From Thalassovita sp. (GTDB lineage: Bacteria; Pseudomonadota; Alphaproteobacteria; Rhodobacterales; Rhodobacteraceae): a stretch of DNA of 64,000 bases. The stretch's first letter is position 1. Each line of letters begins with the position of its first letter. Made by a program: the position numbers and the translations under genes. This document shows positions 52,116-61,211 of this stretch, piece by piece. Below the pieces are notes generated by a model that was given only the letters and a program-made list of their open reading frames with translations, was not told the origin of the DNA and did no database searches. Location: NCBI RefSeq assembly GCF_963691685.1, contig NZ_OY829290.1:3100001-3164000 (forward strand). The letters are read 5' to 3'.

Positions 52116-53633
52116 GTGACAGGGACGCTCCTTACACTCAACGGCCTGACCAAGGCCTATCCGGGCGTTGTGGCCAACAACAACGTTTCGTTCGAAATCG
52201 GCGAGGGCGAGGTCCACGCCCTGCTGGGGGAAAATGGCGCGGGTAAATCGACGCTGGTGAAGATGATCTACGGTCTGGTCAAGCCCGACAGTGGTCAGAT
52301 GACCATGCGCGGTCAGGATTATGCGCCGGTGAAACCTTCGGCGGCACGACAGGCCGGTGTGGCCATGGTGTTCCAGCACTTTTCGCTGTTTGACGCGCTG
52401 AACGTGGCCGAAAACATCGCCCTTGGCATGGAAAACCCACCCAAGATGGGCGATCTGGCCAGCCGGATCAAAGAGGTCTCAGAAACCTATGGCCTGCCGC
52501 TGGATCCCTACCGCACTGTGGGTGATCTCTCGGCGGGGGAACGTCAGCGGGTCGAAATCATCCGCTGCCTGCTGCAGGATCCGAAACTGTTGATCATGGA
52601 TGAGCCGACCTCGGTTCTGACCCCGCAGGAGGTCGACATCCTGTTTGAAACCCTGCGCAAACTGTCCGCCGAAGGCACCGCGATCCTCTATATCAGCCAC
52701 AAACTGGAAGAGATCCGCGCCCTCTGTGACAACGCCACCATCCTGCGTCTGGGCGAAGTGGTGGGGGATTGTGTTCCACGCGACACCACCGCCCGCGACA
52801 TGGCGGAGATGATGGTGGGTTCCAAACTGCATGTGCCGGAACGCGCAGGCGGTGACATCGGGCAAGTGTTGTTGGAGCTTAACGATCTGACAGTGGCCTC
52901 CCCGGCGGAATTTGGCACCTCGCTGAAGGGCATCAGCATGCAGGTGCGCTCGGGCGAGATCTTGGGCATTGGCGGCGTGGCCGGCAATGGTCAGGATGAG
53001 CTGTTGGGCGCGCTGTCTGGCGAATTGCCAACCAGCCCCGGCACGATTGTTCTGGAAGGCCAGGAGGTCGGCAATCTGGGCCCTGTGGCGCGCCGCAAAT
53101 TGGGTCTGCTGACCGCGCCTGAGGAACGGCTGGGCCATGCCGCGGCCCCGGATATGAGCCTGATTGAAAACGCCGTCCTAACCGGATCCGTCCGCGAAGG
53201 GTTGGAAAACAAGGGTTTCCTGAAATGGGGCAAGGCGCGCAGCTTTGCCGAGACCATTATTGAGAAATTTGACGTCCGCACCCCCGGCCCCGGCAACGCC
53301 GCCCGGTCGCTATCTGGCGGCAACCTGCAGAAGTTTGTGATCGGCCGTGAGGTTCTGCAACGCCCAGACGTGCTGGTGGTGAACCAGCCGACATGGGGGG
53401 TGGATGCCGCGGCGGCGGCAGATATCCGTCAGTCCCTGCTGGATCTGGCAGCGGCCGGCGCTGCGGTGATCTGCATCAGTCAGGATCTGGATGAGTTGAT
53501 GGAGATCTCAGACCATTTTGCCGCGCTGAACGAAGGCCGCCTGTCCGATATCCGCCCTGCCAAGGGCCTGACTGTGGATGAGATTGGCCTGATGATGGGT
53601 GGTGCCCATGGGATGGAGGTGGCGCATGTCTGA
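52116..53633 (+). CDS. ABC transporter double ATP-binding protein, BMP/nucleoside type
   Basis: This 505-residue protein carries two ABC domains in tandem as in nucleoside and sugar importers. Domain 1: Walker A GENGAGKST, signature LSAGERQRVEI, Walker B LLIMDEPT. Domain 2: GVAGNGQDELLGAL, LSGGNLQKFVIGREV, and the degenerate Walker B LVVNQPTWGVD. The second domain is thus expected to be weakly or not catalytic. GTG 52116 has AAAGGAAG upstream and is preferred over the frame to 52038. It begins the importer operon; the substrate is likely a nucleoside or related compound by family. Confidence 0.93.
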   Translation: MTGTLLTLNGLTKAYPGVVANNNVSFEIGEGEVHALLGENGAGKSTLVKMIYGLVKPDSGQMTMRGQDYAPVKPSAARQAGVAMVFQHFSLFDALNVAENIALGMENPPKMGDLASRIKEVSETYGLPLDPYRTVGDLSAGERQRVEIIRCLLQDPKLLIMDEPTSVLTPQEVDILFETLRKLSAEGTAILYISHKLEEIRALCDNATILRLGEVVGDCVPRDTTARDMAEMMVGSKLHVPERAGGDIGQVLLELNDLTVASPAEFGTSLKGISMQVRSGEILGIGGVAGNGQDELLGALSGELPTSPGTIVLEGQEVGNLGPVARRKLGLLTAPEERLGHAAAPDMSLIENAVLTGSVREGLENKGFLKWGKARSFAETIIEKFDVRTPGPGNAARSLSGGNLQKFVIGREVLQRPDVLVVNQPTWGVDAAAAADIRQSLLDLAAAGAAVICISQDLDELMEISDHFAALNEGRLSDIRPAKGLTVDEIGLMMGGAHGMEVAHV

Positions 53634-53681
53634 TCTGCCCCCCATCGAGTATTTGAAGAACATTGAAAAGGAGGGCATGGC

Positions 53682-54764
53682 GTGATCAAGCTGGAGAAAC
53701 GTCCCCAGCCGTCGCAGGCCTGGACCTATCTGACGCCGCTGCTGGCGGTTGTGCTGACCATGGTGGTTGGCGGCGCATTGTTTGCCTGGCTGGGCAAAGA
53801 CCCGCTGGTGGCAATCAAAACCATCTTCTGGGAACCGCTGTTTTCCGAATTTGCCTTTTACTACCGGCCGCAGCTTTTGGTGAAAGGGGCGCCGCTGGTG
53901 CTGATCGCGATCGGCCTGTCGCTGGGCTTCCGCGCTGGCATCTGGAACATCGGCGCTGAAGGGCAATATATCATGGGCGCCATCGTCGGCGCCGGTGTTG
54001 GCTTGGCCTTCTACCCGATGGAAGCTTTCTACATCTTCCCGCTGATGGTCATCGCAGGCGCCTTTGGCGGCTGGATCTGGGCGATGATCCCGGCGTTTTT
54101 GAAGGTGCGTTTTGGCACCAATGAGATCCTCGTCTCCTTGATGCTGGTCTATGTGGCTGAGCAGCTCTTGGCGTCGATGTCGCTGGGTTTGTTGCGCAAC
54201 CCCGAGGGCATGGGCTTCCCCGGTTCGCGGAACCTGCGCGATTACGCTTCGGCCCATAATGCCGAGCTGATCACCGGCACCGGCATGCATTGGGGTGTGG
54301 TGGCGGCCCTGATCGCGGTGATCTTTGCCTATGTGCTGCTGAACCGTCACATGCTGGGCTTCCACATCCGACTGACTGGTGAAGCGCCCCGTGCGGCGAA
54401 GTTTGCCGGTGTGAACCCCAGCCGGTTGATCCTGATCTGCCTTGGCACCTCGGGGGCGCTGGCAGGTGTTGCGGGGCTGTTTGAGGTCTCGGGCCCGGCG
54501 GGTCAGGTCAGCATTGATTTCAACGTCGGCTATGGCTTTACCGCCATTATCGTCGCCTTCCTGGGCCGGTTGCATCCGGTTGGTATCCTGCTGGCCGGTG
54601 CGCTGATGGCGCTGACCTATATCGGCGGTGAGATTGCACAGTCCAAACTGGGCCTGCCTGCGGCTGCGATCCAGCTGTTCCAGGGCATGCTGTTGTTCTT
54701 CCTTTTGACCGTGGACGTTCTGACCAACTTCCGCATCCGTCTAGCAAAGCGTGAGGTGGCGTGA
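53682..54764 (+). CDS. ABC transporter permease 1, BMP/nucleoside type
   Basis: This 360-residue inner-membrane permease of the BPD_transp_2 family has about nine to ten helices. The family landmarks are GAPLVLIAIGLSLGFRAGIWNIGAEGQYIMGA and a later RFGTNEILVSLMLVYVAEQLL, then IAVAFLGRLHP-like segment (IVAFLGRLHPVG). GTG 53682 has AAGGAGGG upstream. It is coupled to permease 2 by a one-base overlap at 54764. Confidence 0.93.
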   Translation: MIKLEKRPQPSQAWTYLTPLLAVVLTMVVGGALFAWLGKDPLVAIKTIFWEPLFSEFAFYYRPQLLVKGAPLVLIAIGLSLGFRAGIWNIGAEGQYIMGAIVGAGVGLAFYPMEAFYIFPLMVIAGAFGGWIWAMIPAFLKVRFGTNEILVSLMLVYVAEQLLASMSLGLLRNPEGMGFPGSRNLRDYASAHNAELITGTGMHWGVVAALIAVIFAYVLLNRHMLGFHIRLTGEAPRAAKFAGVNPSRLILICLGTSGALAGVAGLFEVSGPAGQVSIDFNVGYGFTAIIVAFLGRLHPVGILLAGALMALTYIGGEIAQSKLGLPAAAIQLFQGMLLFFLLTVDVLTNFRIRLAKREVA

Positions 54765-55684
54765 TGGATTTTTCTTCGATTAACCCCGTTCTTCTGCTGG
54801 CCTCACTGATTGTGGCGGCAACGCCGCTGCTGTTGGCGGCCATTGGCGAACTGGTGGTGGAAAAAGCCGGGGTGCTGAACCTTGGTGTGGAAGGCATGAT
54901 GATCACCGGCGCGATCTGTGGCTTTGCGATTTCCGTCAACACCGGCTCCCCTGTTTTGGGGCTTGTTGCAGCGGCCATTGGTGGCGCTGCGCTGAGCCTC
55001 CTGTTTGCGCTGCTGACGCAATATGCACTGGCCAATCAGGTGGCCTCGGGTCTGGCGCTGACCCTCTTTGGTCTGGGCCTGTCGGCGCTGATCGGTCAGG
55101 GCTATCAGGGCATCAAGCCGCCCAGCTTCCCGCGGTTTGATATTCCGCTGCTATCGGACATCCCCTTCATCGGGCCGGTGCTGTTTACCCAGGACTTTAT
55201 TGTCTACCTGGCCTTCTTCCTGACGCTGGGTGTCTGGGCGATGCTGAAATACAGCCGCGCCGGTCTGATCCTGCGCGCGGTCGGTGAAAGCCATGATGCC
55301 GCCCATGCCCTGGGCTACAAGGTGGTGCGGATCCGCGTTATCGCGATCCTGTTTGGCGGTGCCTGTGCCGGCATGGGCGGGGCTTACATCAGCCTGATCC
55401 GCGTGCCGCAGTGGACCGAGGGCATGACCGCGGGGATCGGCTGGATTGCGCTGGCGCTGGTGGTCTTTGCCAGCTGGAAGCCCTGGCGTGTTCTGCTGGG
55501 CGCCTGCCTGTTTGGTGGCATCAACGTTCTGCAGCTGAACTTGCAGGCGGCGGGTGTGGCCATTCCGGTCGAGTTCCTGGCGATGTCACCCTATGTCATC
55601 ACCATCATCGTGCTGGTGATCATGTCGGCCGACCGCAGCGGCGCCCCTGCATCCCTTGGTAAGGTTTTCCATGCGGGCAACTGA
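54764..55684 (+). CDS. ABC transporter permease 2, BMP/nucleoside type
   Basis: This 306-residue permease of the same family as the preceding gene has about eight to nine helices and the expected EKAGVLNLGVEGMMITGA near residue 30, then YSRAGLILRAVGESHDAA and AGMGGAYISL. The ATG overlaps the previous stop by one base; a GTG at 54761 is also possible. Its end overlaps the channel gene by 14 bases. Together with permease 1 it forms a heterodimeric pore. Confidence 0.93.
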   Translation: MDFSSINPVLLLASLIVAATPLLLAAIGELVVEKAGVLNLGVEGMMITGAICGFAISVNTGSPVLGLVAAAIGGAALSLLFALLTQYALANQVASGLALTLFGLGLSALIGQGYQGIKPPSFPRFDIPLLSDIPFIGPVLFTQDFIVYLAFFLTLGVWAMLKYSRAGLILRAVGESHDAAHALGYKVVRIRVIAILFGGACAGMGGAYISLIRVPQWTEGMTAGIGWIALALVVFASWKPWRVLLGACLFGGINVLQLNLQAAGVAIPVEFLAMSPYVITIIVLVIMSADRSGAPASLGKVFHAGN

Positions 55685-56498
55685 CCACGGGTCTGGCACC
55701 GCGCAACAGCTGCGCATTCGCGGTCTCCTCAACGGGCGAGATGCCCGTTGGGGGGCCGCACCGATCCTGTTTCTACACGGGCTTATTCTGGCCTCAGCCT
55801 TTGCCTATGCGCTGGCGACGGTGCCCGAACTGCCCCCAGCGGCCTATCAGGCGCTTTACGCTTTTGAACGCTTCGCCGCCTTTGTCTTTTTCATCGAATA
55901 CGGTCTGCGCTTTTTCGCAGCACGTCACCGTCTGTCTTACGTCTTTTCCTTTTGGGGCATTATCGATCTACTGGCCTGGCTGCCCTTCATCATCCTTGAG
56001 ATGAGCGGGGCCAGCGTGCTGCGTCTGTTGCGCCTGTTGCTGCTGGCGCGGATGCTGAAGCTTCTGGGTCATTCCCGCGCGATGGACCGGCTGGTTCTGG
56101 CGCTGCGATCGGTCCGTCAGGAATTGACGCTGTTCTTCTGTGTCGCGGCGCTGCTGCTCTATGTTGGCTCCGTCGGGATTTACCTCTTTGAACATGAGGC
56201 CCAGCCTGAGGTGTTTTCTTCAGTTCCGGCGGCGCTTTGGTGGTCGGTTGTGACACTGACCACCGTGGGCTACGGTGATGTGGTGCCCATTACGCTGGGG
56301 GGCCGCATTTTCACGTCCGGGCTGTTGCTCTTGGGGGTTGGGATCTTTGCGGTACCGGCAGGGGTTATAACTTCAGCAATTATCAGTCGAGACATCGAAG
56401 ATATTGAAGAAACTCTGGAAAAAATAGAAACCAGCGAGCAAAAGACTCGCAACCAGAAGCGCGCCGTTGCAAAAGGCGGCAAACACAAATCAAACTGA
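55671..56498 (+). CDS. Voltage-gated-like potassium channel
   Basis: This 275-residue membrane protein has the six-helix Kv-type plan: S1 about residues 36-55, S4 rich in regularly spaced arginine and lysine (LRLLRLLLLARMLKLLGHSR), and the pore with the potassium selectivity filter TTVGYGD before the last helix (GLLLLGVGIFAVPAGVITS). A charged, helical C-terminal tail follows. ATG 55671 with AAGG upstream overlaps permease 2 by 14 bases, so it is translated within the ABC operon and placed between permease and binding-protein genes. Family function is potassium-selective conduction; its role in nucleoside uptake is unexplained. Confidence 0.9.
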   Translation: MRATDHGSGTAQQLRIRGLLNGRDARWGAAPILFLHGLILASAFAYALATVPELPPAAYQALYAFERFAAFVFFIEYGLRFFAARHRLSYVFSFWGIIDLLAWLPFIILEMSGASVLRLLRLLLLARMLKLLGHSRAMDRLVLALRSVRQELTLFFCVAALLLYVGSVGIYLFEHEAQPEVFSSVPAALWWSVVTLTTVGYGDVVPITLGGRIFTSGLLLLGVGIFAVPAGVITSAIISRDIEDIEETLEKIETSEQKTRNQKRAVAKGGKHKSN

Positions 56499-56520
56499 GA
56501 CTTCAACAAGGAGAGCGAAG

Positions 56521-57603
56521 ATGAAAAGAAGAACCCTGCTTGCAAGCGCAGCCCTGGCCATGGGCCTTGCCTCGGCCGGTTTCGCCGCAGACACCACCAA
56601 AGTGGGTTTTGTCTACGTCGGCCCCGTCGGTGATGGTGGTTGGACCTATGAGCACAACAAAGGCCGTCTGGCTGTTGAAGAGCACTTCGGCGACAAGGTT
56701 GAAACCGTATTTGTTGAATCGGTTCCCGAAGGCCCCGACGCTGAGCGTGTGATGACCCAGATGGCGCTGGAAGGCGCGGAGCTGATCTTCACCACCTCGT
56801 TTGGCTACATGGACCAGACCATCAACGTGGCGAAGAAATTCCCGAACGTGAAGTTCGAGCACGCTACCGGCTACAAGCAAGCTGACAACGTGTCGGTCTA
56901 CTCGGCCCGTTTCTACGAAGGTCGCGCCATTCAGGGTCACATCGCCGGCAAAATGACCGAGTCGAACGTGATCGGCTACATCGCCTCCTTCCCGATCCCG
57001 GAAGTTATCCGCGGCATCAACTCGGCCTATATCCACGCCAAGAAGGTGAACCCGGACGTCGAGTTCAAAATCATCTGGGCCTACACCTGGTTTGATCCGG
57101 CGAAAGAAGCCGACGCTGCCAAGGCGCTGATCGAACAGGGCGCAGACGTGATCCTGCAGCACACCGACTCCACCGCACCGCTGGCCGCCGCTCAGGAAGC
57201 CGGTGGCGTGATCGGTTTTGGTCAGGCATCGGACATGGCCGAGTATAAAGACGGCCCGCGTGTTTCCTCGATCATCGACGATTGGGCCCCTTACTACATC
57301 GCCCGTACTCAGGCTGTGATGGACGGTTCCTGGGAAAGCAAGTCGACCTGGGATGGCATCGGCGCAGGCATGGTTGGCATCGGTGAAATCACCGACAAAG
57401 TGCCTGCCGAGGTTGCCGCCGAAGCGATGGAACTGAAAGCCAAGCTGGCATCGGGCGAATACCACGCCTTCACCGGCCCGCTGAACAAGCAGGACGGTTC
57501 GGTCTGGCTGGAAGCAGGTCAAACCGCATCCGACTACGGTGATGACGGTCTGGCCGGCATGAGCTTCTACGTTGAAGGCATCACCGCCGAGATCCCGAAC
57601 TAA
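56521..57603 (+). CDS. BMP-family substrate-binding protein
   Basis: This 360-residue binding protein of the BMP/PnrA (Med) type has a signal peptide (about 1-22, ending GFAA) without a lipobox cysteine. The fold landmarks are VGFVYVGPVGDGGWTYEHNKG at the start, TTSFGYMDQTINVAKKFPNVKFEHATGY, FYEGRAIQGHIAGKM and a C-terminal KAKLASGEYHAFTGPLNKQDG. Relatives bind purine nucleosides. ATG 56521 has AAGGAGAG upstream. It closes the transporter operon and is followed by a strong terminator. Confidence 0.93.
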   Translation: MKRRTLLASAALAMGLASAGFAADTTKVGFVYVGPVGDGGWTYEHNKGRLAVEEHFGDKVETVFVESVPEGPDAERVMTQMALEGAELIFTTSFGYMDQTINVAKKFPNVKFEHATGYKQADNVSVYSARFYEGRAIQGHIAGKMTESNVIGYIASFPIPEVIRGINSAYIHAKKVNPDVEFKIIWAYTWFDPAKEADAAKALIEQGADVILQHTDSTAPLAAAQEAGGVIGFGQASDMAEYKDGPRVSSIIDDWAPYYIARTQAVMDGSWESKSTWDGIGAGMVGIGEITDKVPAEVAAEAMELKAKLASGEYHAFTGPLNKQDGSVWLEAGQTASDYGDDGLAGMSFYVEGITAEIPN

Positions 57604-57627
57604 GGTTCCGGACCTCAAGATCTTGCG

Positions 57628-57656
57628 AAAGCCCCGGCCATTGGTCGGGGCTTTTT
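57628..57656 (+). terminator. Intrinsic terminator of the BMP transporter operon
   Basis: AAAGCCCCG (57628-57636) pairs with CGGGGC followed by TTTTT (57646-57656). It lies 25 bases after the binding-protein stop. Confidence 0.9.
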
Positions 57657-57760
57657 CGTTGCGCGGTTAGGGTCAGTACAGCCCCCGATTAGGTGCAATG
57701 GCGGACCTGTGGTAGGCTGGGGGCATTGATTTTACCCACTCCATTTTCAGGTCACCCCTC

Positions 57761-59149
57761 ATGACACAAACACCCGACCCCGCTGTCGCCACAGCCCCGA
57801 CAGATGACACAAAAAACACCGTGGGCGCAGGCCCCTGGGATGTTGCGCTCTACTTTGTTCAGCGCTTTCCCGCTTTTGCCTTTGCCCTGGCCGTGATTGC
57901 CGCGCTGTTTTACGGCGCCAGCTACATCATCCAACTGAACATCAGCGCCAATGAAGAACTGAAAGAGGTGCGCCAGCAGATCGCGCAAGAACGTGACAAA
58001 CACCAAAAAGCACTGGCCGTCATGACCGCCGCCGCTGAGGCGCAGTTGGAAGAGGCGCGCCTTGCCCAGGAAGCCGCGCGGATCGAAACCGCCAATGCCA
58101 AAATCGCCATAGCCGAGGCGCGCGCCACCGTTGCCCAAGCCCAGGCCGAAGCCCGCGCCACTGTTGAGGACACGCTGATGCGCACAGCCGAACGGGTCCA
58201 GACATTGGTGATCAATCAGCTCTCCAGTGTTGAGGATCTGGACAGGATCAGGCTGGCAAATGCGGCAACCATGCGGGACCAGCTGAGCAAAGCCGAAGAA
58301 CGGCGCGACACCCTGCTCAAAGAGGTTGCCGAATTGGAAGAGCGCGAAACCCTTGTTGGGCTCAATCTGGTGTGGGAGGCCGCGCTGGCGGCCGCCAAAG
58401 ACAACAACTAGTATGAGGTCGGCAAGGAGTTCCAGCAGTTCGAAAGCTACGTGGATCTGAAAGATGAAACCACGCTTAAGTCCTTGAAGAGCAAGGTCAC
58501 CACCACCGAATCCGCCACGCTGCGGGCGGCGGCAAGCCTGTCACTGATGGCCCACAACAATGACGCGCTATGGCTTGAACAATTCCTGCGCACCCTGAAG
58601 GACAGTTCAGATCTGGACCCGGACTGGATCCGCTCAATCCGCAACGGGTCGGATATGCCTGAAAGCACCTGGGATGACGTCAATCAGGCATTGGCCCCTA
58701 CCCTCTTCCAAGATCCGGCGCAGAGTGAAAAGGACGTTTACTTGCTGGCCTTCCTCTCCGGATCCTTCCCTTACCGATACTCCGGTGAGGGCAACGGCAT
58801 CCCCCCCGACCCGCGCAAATGGGCCCTGATCAGTCAGCTGCTATCCGTTGTGCGCAATGATCTGGCGCGGTTTGACCCGCAGCTACGCCTCACCGCGCTG
58901 GAGGAGCTGCGCTGGCTCTCCACCCCTGCCACCCATGTCTGGGCCAGCCAGCTGCAGACATCGGCGGAGTTCACTGATCAGTACCATCAACAGAGCCTCA
59001 AGCGTCTGCTGGATCAGGACAGCAATTACCCCGCCTTTGCCACCGCGCCAACCGCAACGGTCACGGCCTTCTGGACCTCACCCGATCTGGCTGACATGCG
59101 CGATCGATACCTCACCGAAGGCACCCATGACGGCTACAGCTATCAATAA
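57761..59149 (+). pseudogene. Membrane-anchored coiled-coil protein interrupted by amber codon
   Basis: One continuous frame of 463 codons from ATG 57761 to the TAA at 59149 is broken by a TAG at 58409-58411 (codon 217). The first part has one membrane helix (about residues 36-58, AFALAVIAALFYGASYI) and a long Ala/Glu-rich coiled coil (about 62-200). After the TAG the frame continues as YEVGKEFQQFESYVDLKDE and a 230-residue helical domain without a ribosome-binding site of its own. So this is most likely one gene with a nonsense change (for example CAG to TAG), or readthrough. No family recognised; the coiled coil suggests assembly at the membrane. Confidence 0.7.
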
Positions 59150-59176
59150 GCGCGCGGTTATCGGAAAGACCCAGCG

Positions 59177-59602
59177 ATGACGCATACGCCGGCGCGCAAG
59201 CAGGACCCGCAGGCCGAGGTCACGGCCAAAGTCACCGGCGGGTGCCTTTGCGAGGCGGTTCGCCTGTTCCTCACAGGCGCACCAAAACGCGTGGGTCTCT
59301 GCCATTGCATGGACTGCCGCAAACACCACGGCGCGGTTTTCTATGCGGCAGCGGTGTTTGCCCCCGAGGTCGTCACCATCACCGGCACGACCCACTGCTT
59401 TCGGGATAGGCACTTCTGCCCCACCTGCGGCAGTTCCGTCTTCGCCCGCACCGATGATGAGGTGGAGGTACATCTGGGCGCCCTGGACCAGCCCTCGCGC
59501 TGGCCGCCCAGTTATGAGCTTTGGACCACCCGGCGTGAGGCCTGGTTGCCAGAGCTTCCCAATACGGAAACCCTGCCAAAGAACCGCGGGGGCGATAGGT
59601 GA
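59177..59602 (+). CDS. GFA-family zinc protein (CENP-V/Gfa-like)
   Basis: This 141-residue protein of the glutathione-dependent formaldehyde-activating enzyme family has the zinc-binding cysteines in GGCLCEAV, CHCMDCRKHHG and HFCPTCGSSVF. Such proteins bind zinc and small thiol adducts; for most, including this one, the substrate is unknown. The gene starts 27 bases after the interrupted coiled-coil gene, with weak ribosome-binding sequence. Length is usual for the family. Confidence 0.9.
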   Translation: MTHTPARKQDPQAEVTAKVTGGCLCEAVRLFLTGAPKRVGLCHCMDCRKHHGAVFYAAAVFAPEVVTITGTTHCFRDRHFCPTCGSSVFARTDDEVEVHLGALDQPSRWPPSYELWTTRREAWLPELPNTETLPKNRGGDR

Positions 59603-59611
59603 GCCCTCGGC

Positions 59612-60013
59612 TCAGACCTCTTCATCCGGATAAGGCAACTTTGAAATATCCACATTGATGAAATCAGGTTTCGGGGTCACCTCAAACCGGCGGGCCGGAA
59701 GGGTCGGCTGCCCTGTCAGCAAAGCATTGCATACCCGGTGCATCCCATCCATCAACCGCCCCTCCGCGCACAGCAGGATCGGGTAGCGCAGATCAGCAGC
59801 CTGCACCAACCGCATATGCGCCACCAGCGCCTCAGGTGTGGGCCGGTCATCGGGATTGGGAAACCACCAGTTTTCCCGCAACTCCGCGATGTCAGCCACG
59901 GCAACATCCAAAACGGGTAAAGACGCAGCCTGCCGCAGCAGATGATGCACATCCCAGATCCAGCGATCCTGCCCCACGGGGCGGCTGTGATACTGTTTGC
60001 GCAGGCGCGCCAC
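59612..60013 (-). CDS. Small ParB/sulfiredoxin-fold-like protein
   Basis: This 133-residue soluble protein has segments that resemble the ParB/Srx fold: VAVADIAELRENWWF early and RLMDGMHRVCNALLTG in the middle, where ParB-like proteins have a DGxHR motif. It lacks the helix-turn-helix of chromosomal ParB. Function unknown; the fold call is by motif only. It is cotranscribed on the minus strand with the PagL-like gene 12 bases upstream. Confidence 0.65.
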   Translation of the reverse strand: MARLRKQYHSRPVGQDRWIWDVHHLLRQAASLPVLDVAVADIAELRENWWFPNPDDRPTPEALVAHMRLVQAADLRYPILLCAEGRLMDGMHRVCNALLTGQPTLPARRFEVTPKPDFINVDISKLPYPDEEV

Positions 60014-60025
60014 CGGCCCCGCCGC

Positions 60026-60538
60026 TTAATCCAGCGGAATGCTGACGCGCAGCTGAACGGTTTCCAGACCGGGGTTCACAGCCTTGATGTCCGCGTTGGA
60101 ACGGTGGTCGTAGCTCAAGCCGATCCGCACGCCATTGCGAAAGTTATACCCCACCTCAACGCCGGACCGGAATTCAATCGGAAAGCCCAGATCCGGCCCA
60201 TCACCCTGCACATAGATCCCCGGCATCGCATGCAGCTGCACATAGGCCCGGCCACGGGCGAAATCTTTGGTCCAAAGCTGACCAAAGCCCAGCCAGGCAT
60301 CGCCGGTATCGGTCACCGACAGCCCGATGGCATTTTGGAACGGCCCCATCTTGTGGTCCATGTCGTAGCGCACATAGACCTCTTCCCCATCGAATTCGCG
60401 CTGGAATTCCGTTTTGCCGACCGCAATCGTGAACCGCTCCTGCTCCGGCGTACGCGCCAGACATCCAGTATCGCAGAAGTTCATCTTCATATCGGTGAGG
60501 CCAACAATGGCAAAAAGGATGGCAAAGGTCCCGTTCAT
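60026..60538 (-). CDS. PagL-like lipid A 3-O-deacylase
   Basis: This 170-residue protein has a hydrophobic N-terminal segment resembling a signal sequence and an eight-stranded barrel pattern. The C-terminal part GLSYDHRSNADI followed by NPGLETVQLR matches the PagL/acyloxyacyl hydrolase signature, with the His-Ser pair in HRS and a Glu in NPGLE. PagL removes an acyl chain from lipid A in the outer membrane. An internal CDTGC pair near residue 22-26 is unusual. The assignment rests on this motif and barrel pattern. Confidence 0.75.
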   Translation of the reverse strand: MNGTFAILFAIVGLTDMKMNFCDTGCLARTPEQERFTIAVGKTEFQREFDGEEVYVRYDMDHKMGPFQNAIGLSVTDTGDAWLGFGQLWTKDFARGRAYVQLHAMPGIYVQGDGPDLGFPIEFRSGVEVGYNFRNGVRIGLSYDHRSNADIKAVNPGLETVQLRVSIPLD

Positions 60539-60797
60539 GGCGCAGCTCCTGACTCGTTAAACGAGAGACTGCAAAATCTGAGGCCCCCTGTCATCTTTTG
60601 CCGCCCTGCGCGAGAAAATTGCCCAATACTGCGACCGATCCGCCACCGTTTTGCAGGCCGGTTTCGGCGCTGCTTAGAGGGCCGTTCAGGGGGTGGAAAA
60701 AAAATGAGGCAATTGGCGGATTTTTTTCGATTTGCCTCTAGACACCCCCCACCCCCTCGCATAGAACGCCCCCACCCGAACGGAGACGTTCACCCAG

Positions 60798-60872
60798 GCC
60801 CGGGTAGCTCAGGGGTAGAGCAGTGGATTGAAAATCCTCGTGTCGGTGGTTCGATTCCGCCCCCGGGCACCA
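60798..60872 (+). tRNA. tRNA-Phe (GAA)
   Basis: A 75-base tRNA with acceptor stem GCCCGGG/CCCGGGC (60798-60804 with 60862-60868), D arm TAGCTCAGGGGTAGAGCA, anticodon loop TTGAAAA with anticodon GAA, T arm containing GGTTCGATTCC, discriminator A and an encoded CCA. The anticodon stem has one U-U mismatch. A tyrosine integrase gene follows 340 bases downstream, so its 3' end is the likely integration target. Confidence 0.95.
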
Positions 60873-61211
60873 TTTTACTCTAAGAAAAACAATGAGTTGG
60901 TGATTTGGCCGCCGTTGCACCTCTCTGGTTGGTTGCCCGGGACTGCGCCGGGACTGCGTTTAGGTTAGCTCACGCATGAAGCAAAGAGAATGCGTTCGTT
61001 TCACTCTTGGCATAATCAGAGAAGCTCTAAGGCGAGAAAATTCTGAGATGGGTTTGTTTCAGGTTGAATGCTCCACTTGATCAGTGTCTCTTAAGGCGAA
61101 ATTAGATTTAAGAGGACGACCATTGCCGAAAATAATGGTGAGTCCCAAACTGGTACCGGGAATCTTCCCACATCTCGCGGCGCGGTTTGTTATCTGGCGA
61201 ATGACCGGATC
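60873..61211. other. 339-base region between tRNA-Phe and integrase start
   Basis: This stretch, AT-richer than the upstream chromosome, has no gene apart from a possible upstream extension of the integrase (open frame from 61095, no ATG in that frame). A tandem 11-base repeat lies at 60937-60958. It probably holds the attachment junction and the integrase promoter, but I could not delimit them because the other end of the element is outside the window. Confidence 0.5.
60937..60958. repeat. Tandem 11-base repeat beside tRNA-Phe
   Basis: CCGGGACTGCG occurs twice in immediate succession (60937-60947 and 60948-60958), about 65 bases after tRNA-Phe. It could be an integrase arm site or a remnant of the att region; only the repeat is seen. 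Confidence 0.6.

Noticed and set aside
53508..54575. 355-codon minus-strand frame
   Set aside because: Antisense to the BMP transporter permease genes, with Gln/His-rich shadow composition.
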